From: Diphasiastrum complanatum
Taxonomy: Eukaryota; Streptophyta; Lycopodiopsida; Lycopodiales; Lycopodiaceae
DNA: 39,029 nucleotides
NCBI GenBank assembly: GCA_029204225.1
Contig: MU835446.1
Location: 1 to 39,029, forward strand
Direction: 5' to 3'
The stretch's first letter is position 1. Each line of letters opens with the position of its first letter. Positions 38,760-39,029 of this stretch are shown piece by piece. The notes below the pieces were generated by a model. That model saw only the letters and a list, made by a program, of their open reading frames with translations. It did not search any database and was not told the DNA's origin. A program made the position numbers and the translations under genes.

Positions 38760-39029
38760 AACAAAAGACCATCAACTTGTATTCTAAAATATTGGAAATT
38801 ACTACATGCTAGTGCCTTGGTCATCATGTCAGTTGTCATCTCCTTTGAATTAACATAGGTCACAACGACTTCTCCTTTGCTCACTATATCTTCAATGTGA
38901 TTTTACTTTAGTGAAAAGTGCTTAATTATTGAGTGAAAAACAAGATTCTCACACAACATGATTGTGTTTTGGTTTTCCATGTTCATTTTCATGGCCTCTT
39001 CTTCTTCTCCAATGCCTCGTAAGAACACA
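38760..39029 (-). pseudogene. Copia element E, end of RNase H (partial at window edge)
   Basis: The minus strand gives NLVFHS and KHFSL, then HIEDIVSKGEVVVTYVNSKE and TTDMMTKALACSNF, matching the end of copia RNase H (the pattern of K H, then HxIxDxV, and D-TKAL). Single-base lesions interrupt it. The right part lies outside the window. Confidence 0.7.

Overview
This is a piece of a land-plant nuclear genome. The evidence is a split WRKY transcription-factor gene with a plant-type intron position, Ty1/copia elements primed by the plant initiator-Met tRNA type site (TGGTATCAGAGC), a Ty3/gypsy element with a TGGCGYCGTTGC-type primer site, long AT-rich intergenic DNA and many (GA)n/(CT)n microsatellites. 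The mix of decayed copia lineages and an R2-type-endonuclease non-LTR element would fit a large-genome fern or another non-flowering plant. That placement is inference; the sequence does not prove the species. Almost everything is transposon or transposon debris, and most coding regions are broken.

Layout. 1-4.8 kb: two convergent, intron-containing pseudogenes. The plus-strand one is of unknown family. The minus-strand one belongs to a transposase-like family with DFxENY and SDGxxxQFK motifs. The non-coding gaps of both are packed with a degenerate GGTACTT repeat. 4.8-6.05 kb: two isolated LTRs from different copia families. 6.2-9.8 kb: a short tandem repeat, a broken minus-strand gene of unknown family with its own TATA box, and unexplained sequence. 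9.8-11.5 kb: 5'-truncated copia element D (RT end, RNase H, 3' LTR). 11.56-14.54 kb: 5' half of a Ty3/gypsy element on the minus strand (LTR, primer site, gag, protease). 15.6-20.8 kb: complete copia element C on the minus strand, with both LTRs and a 5-bp target duplication GTAAT, but with the protease centre and the integrase core deleted. 20.8-25.8 kb: no transposon genes; an old tandem duplication of about 1.9-2.0 kb that carries matching small exon candidates. 25.8-31.6 kb: copia element A on the minus strand, with an intact RT open frame, a mutated integrase and about 1.3 kb of foreign-looking sequence between primer site and gag. 31.6-32.2 kb: an LTR of family B that cuts element A's right LTR. 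32.3-32.7 kb: a pseudo-exon. 34-35.85 kb: the WRKY gene (leader, exon 1, WRKY exon 2). 36.0-38.5 kb: a non-LTR retroelement on the minus strand with a restriction-like endonuclease domain, inside or just beyond the WRKY intron. 38.5-39.03 kb: the 3' end of another copia element (E).

The only convincing host gene is the WRKY gene; its last exon (the zinc-binding half) is not in the window. No RNA genes or CRISPR arrays were seen. The most unusual signals are the GGTACTT repeat confined to the gaps between exons of the two convergent genes, the R2-like endonuclease element, the possible captured sequence in element A, and a palindromic CACAYGTG motif shared by the LTRs of three copia families.
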